From Candidatus Woesearchaeota archaeon (GTDB lineage: Archaea; Nanobdellota; Nanobdellia; Woesearchaeales; JAGVYJ01): DNA of 6,421 bases. The stretch's first letter is position 1. The number at the start of each line of letters is the position of its first letter. Of this stretch, positions 1 to 5,404 are shown piece after piece. Where the stretch lies: assembly GCA_018303315.1 (NCBI GenBank), contig JAGVYJ010000060.1:1-6421 (forward strand). Direction: 5' to 3'. Both the position numbers and the translations under genes were made by a program. The notes under the pieces were generated by a model. That model was not told the origin of the DNA, ran no database searches, and saw nothing but the letters and a program-made list of their open reading frames with translations.

Positions 1-221
1 TATTGCTTGCGGACCATGTGAACCTGACAAATAATGTGCCAACGGGCACGGCACAGCTCCTGAACAGGACGCTGTATGTCGCGCTGTTGAACAGAAGTCA
101 GACAGGGTTCGCGCAGGCGCCGAACGACTTCCAGTTGATTGTGCCTGAGAACGGCAATGGCAGTGAGGAATGGCCTAACGGAAACCCTTCCACGTTTTAC
201 TTCTACGTGGAGATAAGCTAA
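1..221 (+). CDS. Secreted sequon-rich surface protein, paralog A (3' end only)
   Basis: This is the C-terminal part of a gene that begins before the window. The frame is open from the left edge to the TAA at 219-221, giving about 72 residues. It is homologous to the ends of the two complete paralogs at 283-1023 and 1818-2561: all three share a DFQ(L/M)IV strand, a glycine/asparagine-rich turn (PENGNGS here, PENGNVS in paralog C) and an aromatic terminus, here TFYFYVEIS against TTTYYFYVEL(Q/N). Four N-X-S/T sequons are visible (NLT, NRT, NRS, NGS), consistent with an exported N-glycosylated protein. The TTG at 3-5 is not taken as a start, because the family's signal peptide and WQGY core must lie upstream. 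No function is established; family membership is clear, cell-surface location is inferred. Confidence 0.8.
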   Translation, partial: LLADHVNLTNNVPTGTAQLLNRTLYVALLNRSQTGFAQAPNDFQLIVPENGNGSEEWPNGNPSTFYFYVEIS

Positions 222-238
222 GGTCCCACCAACAGGAC

Positions 239-257
239 TTTGTTTTTTTATTTTTTT
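239..257 (+). terminator. Poly-T terminator after paralog A
   Basis: Seventeen of 19 bases are T (two seven-T runs separated by one A, plus TTTG at the left), starting 18 nt after the paralog A stop. Archaeal RNA polymerase terminates at such U-tracts without a hairpin. It separates A from paralog B, so B probably has its own transcript or depends on read-through. No convincing BRE/TATA for B is visible in the 25 bases between the tract and its ATG. Confidence 0.6.
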
Positions 258-282
258 CAATTAAAAACGCGAGTAAAAAGGC

Positions 283-1023
283 ATGAGGAACACGATAAAG
301 CTTGACTTTGTAACAGTATTGGTAGTGATGATTATGCTGGCCATATTTGCAGGTGCAACACCAATAAACCCGGATTCGCTGAGCGTTGGCTCATCAACCA
401 GGCGCGCTAATCCAAGTGCTGCAAGCGTTGAGGCGCAGGCCGGAAACGTAACAGCCCTCACAATAAACGGGACATCGGTAACCATGTTCTGGCAGGGCTA
501 CTACGGAAATATTTCAGGCAGCGTTGTGCTTGCAAACAGCGGCGGAAATAATCTGTATGAATGGGAGCTGGCCAGTCCGACAGGAGAGATTTATGCCACG
601 AGGAACAGCAGCATCAACTGGAGCAACATTGCCTGCGCAAATCAAAGCCAGATATTTGATGAAGACAGCTTCCTTGGGGCAAACAGCACATCAAATGCTG
701 ATTCTGTGAACAGGACATTCTACAGGACAGACCATCCGAGCTTCTATACAGGTTTGCTGAATTTTACCTCAGGGGCCTGTAAATCTGCCAGCATCAACGG
801 AACAGGCACAGGCTCGAATTTCCACGAAGTGCTCCTTGCTGAGTTCAATGAAACTTCCGGAGGGGCGAAATTTATCTACACCTCGGTAATTGATGCCGAT
901 ACCACTGGCTTTGACGATACACAGCATGATTTCCAGATGATAGTGGGGGAGCCGGGCTCAGGAAGCGAGCTTTACCCGAGCGGAGGGACCACTACCTATT
1001 ACTTTTATGTTGAACTGCAATGA
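283..1023 (+). CDS. Secreted sequon-rich surface protein, paralog B (WQGY family)
   Basis: This gene encodes 246 residues. Residues 1-26 form a signal peptide or N-terminal anchor: basic MRNTIK, then a hydrophobic stretch from about residue 9. The mature part opens with TPINPDSLSVGSSTR, which matches EPISPDLITVGKSSR in paralog C. The family core follows: GNVT at 54, FWQGY at 69-73, GNNLYEW at 88-94, PTGEIYATR at 99-107, INWSN at 111-115, DFQMIV at 216-221 and the terminal TTTYYFYVEL. Two cysteines (118 and 166) are conserved in C and could form a disulfide. Eleven N-X-S/T sequons point to N-glycosylation outside the cell. No C-terminal membrane helix is present. The ATG at 283 is chosen because it gives the basic start of the signal peptide; Shine-Dalgarno support is weak. 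The protein is beta-rich in appearance; no enzymatic motif is seen and its molecular role is unknown. Confidence 0.85.
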   Translation: MRNTIKLDFVTVLVVMIMLAIFAGATPINPDSLSVGSSTRRANPSAASVEAQAGNVTALTINGTSVTMFWQGYYGNISGSVVLANSGGNNLYEWELASPTGEIYATRNSSINWSNIACANQSQIFDEDSFLGANSTSNADSVNRTFYRTDHPSFYTGLLNFTSGACKSASINGTGTGSNFHEVLLAEFNETSGGAKFIYTSVIDADTTGFDDTQHDFQMIVGEPGSGSELYPSGGTTTYYFYVELQ

Positions 1024-1042
1024 TCCCACACAACTGCAATGA
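1013..1042 (+). repeat. 11-bp direct repeat spanning the paralog B stop codon
   Basis: AACTGCAATGA occurs at 1013-1023, where it includes the TGA stop of paralog B, and again at 1032-1042 after an 8-bp spacer. It looks like a local duplication. The second copy runs into GAGGTGAT at 1041-1048, a strong Shine-Dalgarno-like sequence that has no gene behind it. Confidence 0.6.
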
Positions 1043-1080
1043 GGTGATAAGAAAAGCTAATTAATTATTCATTTAACTAA

Positions 1081-1108
1081 ATTAAGTATAATCCATATTA
1101 TAGTTAAT
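1081..1108. promoter_or_regulatory. Inverted repeat, candidate operator of the downstream regulator
   Basis: The arms ATTAAGTATAAT (1081-1092) and ATTATAGTTAAT (1097-1108) are reverse complements with one mismatch in 12, around a 4-bp CCAT centre. The right arm ends 7 bp before the BRE element that starts at 1116. Dimeric ArsR-like winged-helix proteins commonly bind AT-rich dyads of about this size near their own promoters, so binding by the 1229-1843 product is the natural guess. The symmetry is seen directly; the function is inferred. In such AT-rich DNA some symmetry arises by chance, though 11 of 12 paired bases is notable. Confidence 0.45.
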
Positions 1109-1115
1109 CAATTAT

Positions 1116-1130
1116 CGAAATATTTATATA
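1116..1130 (+). promoter_or_regulatory. BRE/TATA promoter of the 1229-4899 operon
   Basis: CGAAATATTTATATA combines a purine/A-rich BRE (CGAAA, 1116-1120) with a consensus archaeal TATA box (TTTATATA, 1123-1130). Typical spacing puts transcription start near 1150-1155, giving a leader of about 75 nt before the ATG at 1229. It is the best promoter match on the plus strand and precedes the five-gene run. Confidence 0.7.
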
Positions 1131-1228
1131 CTAGTTGGCTCATTCTAGATATCAGTGGCTGAAAACCTATACTGGTTGTAAATTAGCCCAATTTCAATAC
1201 AGGAGTTTAATCAAAAATAGCGTGAGCT

Positions 1229-1843
1229 ATGGAACTCGAACCATTATTCACAGCAACCAAATGGAACATAATCGAATTATTGTCCACTGAGCCAATTTCC
1301 CCATTGGAGCTTGCGAAAAAAACCGGGACATCAATAGCGAACATCAGCCAGCAACTGAGGCTGCTTGAGGTTGCTGGCATTGTCTCGTCAAAGCGTCTCG
1401 GCACGCAAGCCAAGGGGAAACCAAGAGTTCTTTATTTCCTTTCAAAAGAATATGCATACATCCTGAGCATGGGAAGCTCAGGGGCTGACAAGAAGCTGAT
1501 AGAGGCAAGCCCCCACCAGCAGGCCCTGCTCAAGATATGGTTCATAGAGGACAAAAGCCTGCACAGGCCGCTGGAGGAATTCTTTGAAAGCCTCGAGTCC
1601 CAGCTGGACAAAATAGATGCGGTTTTTATTGACAAGGCCAAGGACCAGGTGGTATTAGCTTCTGACTACAAGGGGGTTCACAGTCATGCAGGCAAGGTGG
1701 TAAAAGGAGATGAGAAGAAAATAAGCGTGCGGGTGATAGGTAAGAGGGCTCTGGCGGGCTATGAGCTGCCAAAAAAGGACTTTCTGGTGTTGTTTTACTC
1801 ATTGAGGGAGGGTTTGAATGAGTCTAAAGAGCCCACGGATTAG
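1229..1843 (+). CDS. ArsR-like winged-helix transcriptional regulator with unassigned C-terminal domain
   Basis: This gene encodes 204 residues. Residues 5-75 have the form of an ArsR-type winged helix: TKWNIIELLS helix, LELAKKTGTSIANISQQLRLLEVAGIV (27-52) as helix-turn-helix, then a basic KRLGTQAKGKPRVLYFLS wing (55-72). After a linker, residues 97-193 form a mixed alpha/beta region (QALLKIWFIED, LEEFFESLESQLDKIDAVFID, KKISVRVIG, KDFLVLFYS) that I cannot assign; it may sense a ligand or mediate dimerisation. There is no metal-binding cysteine cluster, which argues against a classical arsenic or zinc sensor. The gene follows the operon promoter and overlaps the next gene by 26 nt. A weak GTGA lies 3 nt before the ATG. 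Role inferred: local regulator of the surface-protein operon, probably autoregulatory given the dyad at 1081-1108. Confidence 0.85.
   Translation: MELEPLFTATKWNIIELLSTEPISPLELAKKTGTSIANISQQLRLLEVAGIVSSKRLGTQAKGKPRVLYFLSKEYAYILSMGSSGADKKLIEASPHQQALLKIWFIEDKSLHRPLEEFFESLESQLDKIDAVFIDKAKDQVVLASDYKGVHSHAGKVVKGDEKKISVRVIGKRALAGYELPKKDFLVLFYSLREGLNESKEPTD
1804..1812 (+). promoter_or_regulatory. Ribosome binding site of paralog C inside the regulator gene
   Basis: GAGGGAGGG ends 5 nt before the ATG at 1818 and lies within the last codons of the regulator. It fixes the start of paralog C at 1818 despite the 26-nt overlap with the regulator, and suggests translational coupling. Confidence 0.65.
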
Positions 1844-2561
1844 GGATATACTGGTTCTCATCGCCATAACCCTGGCGGTCGCACCAATGGTATTGAGCGA
1901 ACCAATCTCCCCTGACCTCATCACTGTAGGCAAGTCATCGCGGCTTGGTTCTGTAGGCTCTACATCAATATATGCATTGGCAGGGAATGTCACTGAGCTT
2001 TCCATATCGGCAGGCTCAGTAACCAAGTTCTGGCAGGGATATTTCGGGAGCGTGTCAGGCACAATTGTGCTGGCAGACAGCCTGGGGAACAACCTTTACG
2101 AATGGGGCAACCCAACCCCTACAGGAGAAATCTATGCCACCCGGTTTACCGTAATAAACTGGAGCAATCTCGAATGCATGAACAGCTCTGTGGTCAGGGA
2201 GGAGGATACTTTCCTTACAGCAGATCCTGTAAATTCACTGGACAGCGTAAACCAGACATTTAACCAGACTAATTTCACCGATTTCTATACAGGTACGCTT
2301 AATTTTACAAACGGCTCATGCCTTGCAAGTTCCATTAATAGCACAGGGAATGGCACAATATTCTATGAAGTGCTGCTGATGGATGCAAACGGAACCCAGA
2401 ACGTTCCCATATATGTTTCCCTGATAGAGCAGGACCAGGCCGGCTTCAACCAGTCACTATATGATTTCCAGATGATAGTCCCTGAAAACGGCAACGTAAG
2501 CGGAGAGCAGGGCGTGGGAGGGAACACCACCACATATTACTTTTACGTCGAACTGAATTAG
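1818..2561 (+). CDS. Secreted sequon-rich surface protein, paralog C (WQGY family)
   Basis: This gene encodes 247 residues and is a full-length paralog of B, with roughly half or more of the core residues identical by eye. A basic start (MSLKSPRIRD) and a hydrophobic segment (11-27) form the export signal. Then come EPISPDLITVGKSSR, GNVT (57), FWQGY (71-75), GNNLYEW (90-96), PTGEIYATR (101-109), INWSN (113-117), DFQMIV (216-221) and the terminal TTTYYFYVELN. Cysteines 120 and 168 match the pair in B. Fourteen N-X-S/T sequons are present. At the DNA level a 19-base word in the DFQMIV region is identical in B (926-944) and C (2461-2479), so the copies are fairly recent or under similar constraint. 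Unlike A and B it lies inside the regulated operon. It has no membrane anchor beyond the signal segment. Function unknown. Confidence 0.85.
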   Translation: MSLKSPRIRDILVLIAITLAVAPMVLSEPISPDLITVGKSSRLGSVGSTSIYALAGNVTELSISAGSVTKFWQGYFGSVSGTIVLADSLGNNLYEWGNPTPTGEIYATRFTVINWSNLECMNSSVVREEDTFLTADPVNSLDSVNQTFNQTNFTDFYTGTLNFTNGSCLASSINSTGNGTIFYEVLLMDANGTQNVPIYVSLIEQDQAGFNQSLYDFQMIVPENGNVSGEQGVGGNTTTYYFYVELN

Positions 2562-2566
2562 CGAAA

Positions 2567-2821
2567 ATGAAAGCAATTGGCAGGCTTGCGGATATTGTAT
2601 TGACGCTAAGCATAGCATTCGCAGCTCTTGCCTTCATGATGATTCTGTCTGCGCCTTTCCTCCTCCTGTCTGAAGCTGTATCACAGGAGAGGGTGATTAC
2701 ACAGATAAACATCACCAATGCACCGCCCACAGTAGATCTTGTGGAACTGCCAACCACACTTACCTTGGAAGCCAATTCCACGGTTGAGCTAAGGTGCAAT
2801 GCAACCGTATCAGACTGCTGA
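2567..2821 (+). CDS. 5' part of gene D: export signal and first half of Ig-like domain
   Basis: The 84-residue frame starts MKAIGRLADIV, followed by a hydrophobic segment (about 10-34, ending PFLLLSEA) that is a signal peptide or anchor. The mature part SQERVITQINITNAPPTVDLVELPTTLTLEANSTVELRCNATVSD is broken here for length: VITQINIT at 43-50, then the first beta strands of an Ig-like fold at 55-82. It carries three sequons (NIT, NST, NAT). The frame ends two codons after VSD, in the middle of the fold, so the product alone would be a truncated domain. The ATG at 2567 has no clear Shine-Dalgarno sequence; coupling to paralog C, 5 nt upstream, is likely. Confidence 0.6.
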   Translation: MKAIGRLADIVLTLSIAFAALAFMMILSAPFLLLSEAVSQERVITQINITNAPPTVDLVELPTTLTLEANSTVELRCNATVSDC

Positions 2822-3449
2822 TGACAACAGGACCCACTATACAAACAGCTCATGCGACAATTTTACGGTGATTGATGGGGATACAAGGAGATATAGCTGC
2901 CTTTTCAGCATTCAGTATTGGGCAAACCCGGGGCAATGGGTATGCAATGCCACAGCCAACGACACAGGGAAGGCAACTGCTTTCGGAAATACAACAACCA
3001 CAATCAATGACCTGATAGCGCTGTCCACCCCAAGCATGCTTGACTTCGGAGACACTGGGGTGAGCAACATCACGGACAATACCCTATTTAACATAAGCAA
3101 TGCCGGAAACAAAAAGATTAATATAACCATTGCCGGATTTGGGAACCAGAGCAATGATACTTTGGCCATGGTATGCGCACAGGGAAATATCAGCTGGGAT
3201 AACCAGAGGTTCACAACCAATGTGAGCAATATTACAGCGCCTTATGACTTCAATGCAATGAAGCTGGTTAACAACAGCGAGTATAATGCAACGCTGGTAG
3301 CCAATTTCACAATTGACCAGAGGAATATGACTGCGGAGAGCGCCACAAACACCACCTTATGGAGGGTTAATGTCGTGCCTGTTGCAGGCGGCCCATACGG
3401 CATTTGCAACGGCACATTGGTGATAAATGCGGTTGACGCGTTCCCATGA
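2799..3449 (+). CDS. 3' part of gene D: remainder of Ig-like domain and second beta domain
   Basis: This 216-residue frame holds about 20 N-X-S/T sequons but has no export signal of its own, which would make the sequons useless if it were translated alone. Its first residues (MQPYQT) read through the other frame's coding sequence; family-like sequence starts at ADDNRTH (residue 7). Cysteine-bearing strands follow at 17-50, a DFGDTGV domain at about 80-125, and a C-terminal strand region ending GGPYGICNGTLVINAVDAFP. An AAGGTG sequence lies two bases before the ATG at 2799, so reinitiation here cannot be excluded. Its stop overlaps the gene E start as ATGA. Confidence 0.55.
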   Translation: MQPYQTADDNRTHYTNSSCDNFTVIDGDTRRYSCLFSIQYWANPGQWVCNATANDTGKATAFGNTTTTINDLIALSTPSMLDFGDTGVSNITDNTLFNISNAGNKKINITIAGFGNQSNDTLAMVCAQGNISWDNQRFTTNVSNITAPYDFNAMKLVNNSEYNATLVANFTIDQRNMTAESATNTTLWRVNVVPVAGGPYGICNGTLVINAVDAFP

Positions 3450-4627
3450 ATAAAATGAGAAAACTACTGCTGATTGGACTTGCATTGCTTATATTACCGC
3501 AGGCTTTGGCAGCCACCATAGGGGTGAGCCCGGGAAATGTGAAGTTTGAGGATGTGCTCCAGGGCGGGTATGCTGAGGCAACTGTGTTCATAACTTCAGA
3601 TGTTGATAATAACCTGTCGATAGATTACCAGATTAGCGGCGATGTCAGCACGTGGATTAAGCCAAAGATAAATGGCACCCAGTTCTTTGTCCAGAAGGGC
3701 AAACCAGGCAGGTTTGAGCTTGTGGTGGAACCGCCTGCCAATGTGAGGCCTGGAGTGTACACAGGCAAGATAAATTTCCTGACAGGGGCACTGGGGCAGC
3801 TTGAGGGAACTGTGGGCAATCTCATAAGGGCTGGTGTCGACCTTCTTATCACAGTAGATATAACCGGTGAAGAGAGAGTAGCATGCACAGCCGGCGGGCT
3901 GAGCTTTTCAGACGGGGAGGTTGGCTTCCAACACCGGTTTACAAGCACTGTCCTGAATACTGGAAATGTGAGGCTGAGTCCCGGGAACACTGTCCGGATC
4001 TGGAACAAGTTCCAGGATGAAATTGTAAAGGAACTGCAGTTCACCGGCCCTGAGATATTGCCGACTACCTCAAGGTCATACAGCAGGGACTTTGAGCTTG
4101 CGCTGGCACCCGGGCAATACTGGGCTGACTTGACAGTGCCTGAATGCGGCTATTCGCAGCTTGTAACCTTCAATGTTCTGGAAGAAGGGGCCGTGGTTGA
4201 TAAAGGCACACTCCAGGAAATCCGCAACAAGCCATGGGTCGAAGTTGGCGAGCTGGTGGAGATAAATGCTATTTTTTCCAATGACGGGAACAGGTTTGTG
4301 CTGGCAAAATTCTTAGGTACGATAAGCCTGGACGATAAGATTGTCGACACCATCGAAACTGATGAGCTGCGGGTCGAAAGCAGAGACTCTGTCCAGTTCT
4401 CCCACTTATTCAGGCCAAGAGAGCCAGGGAGGTATGTGGTCACAGGACGGGTTTACTACAACAACAAGATAAGCTTTGAAAAAAGCAGCGTCATCAATGT
4501 AGTGCCAAAATCGGCAGAGCCTTTTACAAAGAAATTGATACCTTATCTTGTGTATCTAATCATCGTCCTCATCATACTTATCCTGCTGGTGAAGATAAAG
4601 CAGGCAAGGAAGAGGCGGGGGCGCTGA
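3446..4627 (+). CDS. Membrane-anchored surface protein with Ig-like domains (gene E)
   Basis: This gene encodes 393 residues. It has a signal peptide (MNKMRKLLLIGLALLILPQA, cleavage likely after ALA at 20-22), a long extracytoplasmic region and one C-terminal transmembrane helix (about 364-382) with a basic KIKQARKRRGR tail that stays inside. The first domain, TIGVSPGNVKFEDVLQGG onward (24-140), resembles Ig-like domains of archaeal surface and WxL/DUF916-type proteins: a VSPG start, a VYTGKI strand near 104-109 and an ITVDIT end. At least one more beta domain follows (about 147-245), with cysteines 147 and 234 that could pair, and a third spans about 258-354 (VGELVEINAIFSNDGN, EPGRYVVTGRVYY). 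Only two sequons occur (NLS, NGT), in contrast to its neighbours. It overlaps gene D by ATGA and gene F by one base. Likely role, inferred: membrane tether or scaffold for the secreted operon products. Confidence 0.85.
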   Translation: MNKMRKLLLIGLALLILPQALAATIGVSPGNVKFEDVLQGGYAEATVFITSDVDNNLSIDYQISGDVSTWIKPKINGTQFFVQKGKPGRFELVVEPPANVRPGVYTGKINFLTGALGQLEGTVGNLIRAGVDLLITVDITGEERVACTAGGLSFSDGEVGFQHRFTSTVLNTGNVRLSPGNTVRIWNKFQDEIVKELQFTGPEILPTTSRSYSRDFELALAPGQYWADLTVPECGYSQLVTFNVLEEGAVVDKGTLQEIRNKPWVEVGELVEINAIFSNDGNRFVLAKFLGTISLDDKIVDTIETDELRVESRDSVQFSHLFRPREPGRYVVTGRVYYNNKISFEKSSVINVVPKSAEPFTKKLIPYLVYLIIVLIILILLVKIKQARKRRGR

Positions 4628-4899
4628 TGGAAGAAAGCGAGATTGACAGCTGGTACCAGGAGGGGCAGGAAAAGGCAAAGGAAAAGCTTGATTCTGAGCT
4701 GGAAAAGCCAGGAGTTGACAGGCAGGCCGCGATAAGCCAGTATATAGAGGCGCTGCACAATCTGCGGCAGGAATTCGGGAAGAGATACAACAAGACCATA
4801 GCTGAGGAAACGCAGCTTGAAAAAGAAGAGCAGAAAGAGAAACTGAAAAAGTGGACAGAAAAATTCAGGAAGCCAGAGCAAAAGGAAGATGAGGGTTAA
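4627..4899 (+). CDS. Small charged helical cytosolic protein (gene F)
   Basis: This gene encodes 90 residues, about half of them charged, with no signal peptide, membrane segment or cysteine. Residues 3-62 are predicted helical (WYQEGQEKAKEKLDSELEK, then AAISQYIEALHNLRQEFGKRY), with a break at KPGVDRQ, so a helical hairpin is plausible; 63-82 is a Lys/Glu coiled-coil-like tail. The start is fixed by the TGATG overlap with gene E, which implies coupled translation. Constant pairing with a gene whose product ends in a basic cytosolic tail suggests the two may interact, but that is inference. I cannot name a family. Confidence 0.75.
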   Translation: MEESEIDSWYQEGQEKAKEKLDSELEKPGVDRQAAISQYIEALHNLRQEFGKRYNKTIAEETQLEKEEQKEKLKKWTEKFRKPEQKEDEG

Positions 4900-5306
4900 T
4901 CTTTCTTCAAAAGAAGTGCGGGCTTCCTAAGTTCCTGCAGCCACTGGATGCCCACTCTTATCATCAGTTTGTTGAACCTGTCCGATAGACGGTAGGTCTT
5001 CTTGTAAAGGTCGAACTCAATAAGGCCCATGCTCTTCATTGGCGTGATAATCCTGTCATAGAACTGGCGTTTGTTATAGCTCAGCTTGACTTTCCTTCCG
5101 GCATAGGGCCCTTCTGAGAGAGTGGTAACAAGCTCGCCATTGTGAAGCTGGGTTGCGAACATGGACATCTCTGTCCTGCCAATCTCACTGCCGTTCTCTT
5201 TCAGGTAATTTATCAGAAGCTTCGCCACTATGCCTTGCTGTTCTGTAGCAAAGATTACCCCGAAGATATCACTCGGCATATTAAACTGGTCAAACAAAAT
5301 AACCAT
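4896..5306 (-). CDS. Putative winged-helix DNA-binding protein
   Basis: This gene encodes 136 residues, soluble, with no signal or membrane segment. The pattern fits a winged helix: helix IVAKLLINYLKENG (26-39), EIGRTEMSMFATQL (41-54), a loop GPYAGRKVKLS, helix KRQFYDRIITPMKSMGLIEFD (79-99), then a basic beta wing YKKTYRLSDRFNKLM (101-115) and a terminal helix IQWLQELRK. It resembles small archaeal regulators in shape only; no named family is claimed. The ATG at 5304-5306 has GGGGGTAGATT before it and a TATA box about 40 nt upstream. The gene converges on gene F and their stop codons share the palindrome TTAA (4896-4899). It could regulate either neighbour or an unlinked target. Confidence 0.7.
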   Translation of the reverse strand: MVILFDQFNMPSDIFGVIFATEQQGIVAKLLINYLKENGSEIGRTEMSMFATQLHNGELVTTLSEGPYAGRKVKLSYNKRQFYDRIITPMKSMGLIEFDLYKKTYRLSDRFNKLMIRVGIQWLQELRKPALLLKKD

Positions 5307-5343
5307 AATCTACCCCCAATTAGAAGCTGAAATACCTGAACAG

Positions 5344-5351
5344 TATATAAA
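5344..5351 (-). promoter_or_regulatory. TATA box of the minus-strand winged-helix gene
   Basis: On the minus strand this reads TTTATATA, preceded by ACAACA as a partial BRE. Normal spacing predicts a transcript starting near 5320-5325, with a leader of about 15-20 nt that includes the GGGGG (5313-5317) ahead of the ATG at 5306. Confidence 0.55.
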
Positions 5352-5404
5352 TGTTGTGCCAAAGCTCTCTAGTATGGTAATAGCCACAGTATTGAGCTAC
5401 AGTC

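Larger units (their letters stand above)
2567..3449 (+). pseudogene. Frameshifted gene D: secreted Ig-like sequon-rich surface protein
   Basis: Two overlapping frames together make one protein of about 293 residues when one base is dropped near 2816. The upstream frame reads ELRCNATVSD and stops after one more codon (TGA 2819-2821). The downstream frame continues ADDNRTHYTNSSC, which completes an Ig-like domain with cysteines in RCNAT, NSSC, YSC and QWVCNATANDT. A second beta domain (about LIALSTPSMLDFGDTGV...FNISNAGNKKINITI) follows. The joined product has a signal peptide or N-terminal anchor and about 23 sequons, one per 13 residues, the densest in the window. It starts 5 nt after paralog C and ends in an ATGA overlap with gene E, so it sits in an intact operon. 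The break may be a real mutation, an assembly error or, less likely, programmed frameshifting. That the two frames form one gene is strongly supported; whether it is dead is not known. Confidence 0.75.

Noticed and set aside
261..485. Antisense frame opposite the start of paralog B
   Set aside because: Paralog B is supported here by its signal peptide and by homology to paralog C; the reverse frame has no independent support.
1024..1228. Possible small RNA or CRISPR leader in the AT-rich gap
   Set aside because: There is no repeat-spacer pattern, no GC-rich stem and no tRNA-like fold; the promoter and dyad explain the region.
2819..2824. TGA TGA in gene D read as selenocysteine or readthrough
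   Set aside because: Reading on in the same frame after the TGAs gives no Ig-like sequence; the continuation is in the +1 frame, so a base shift and not recoding of TGA explains it.
2446..2853. 135-residue antisense frame across the end of paralog C and gene D
   Set aside because: It lies opposite two genes with clear domain and sequon patterns, has low-complexity Ser/Cys-rich sequence and no upstream promoter or ribosome binding site.
3625..4044. 139-residue antisense frame inside gene E
   Set aside because: It is fully covered by a well-supported coding sequence, and its Ser/Pro/Thr-rich composition is typical of a reverse-strand shadow.
4543..4881. Antisense frames opposite gene F and the end of gene E
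   Set aside because: The Leu/Phe/Ser runs are the complement of the Lys/Glu-rich coiled coil; the forward gene is coupled by TGATG to gene E.
4903..4916. CTTC-AAAA-GAAG hairpin as a terminator between the convergent genes
   Set aside because: The stem has only four base pairs, lies inside the coding sequence of the minus-strand gene, and is not followed by a T-tract.
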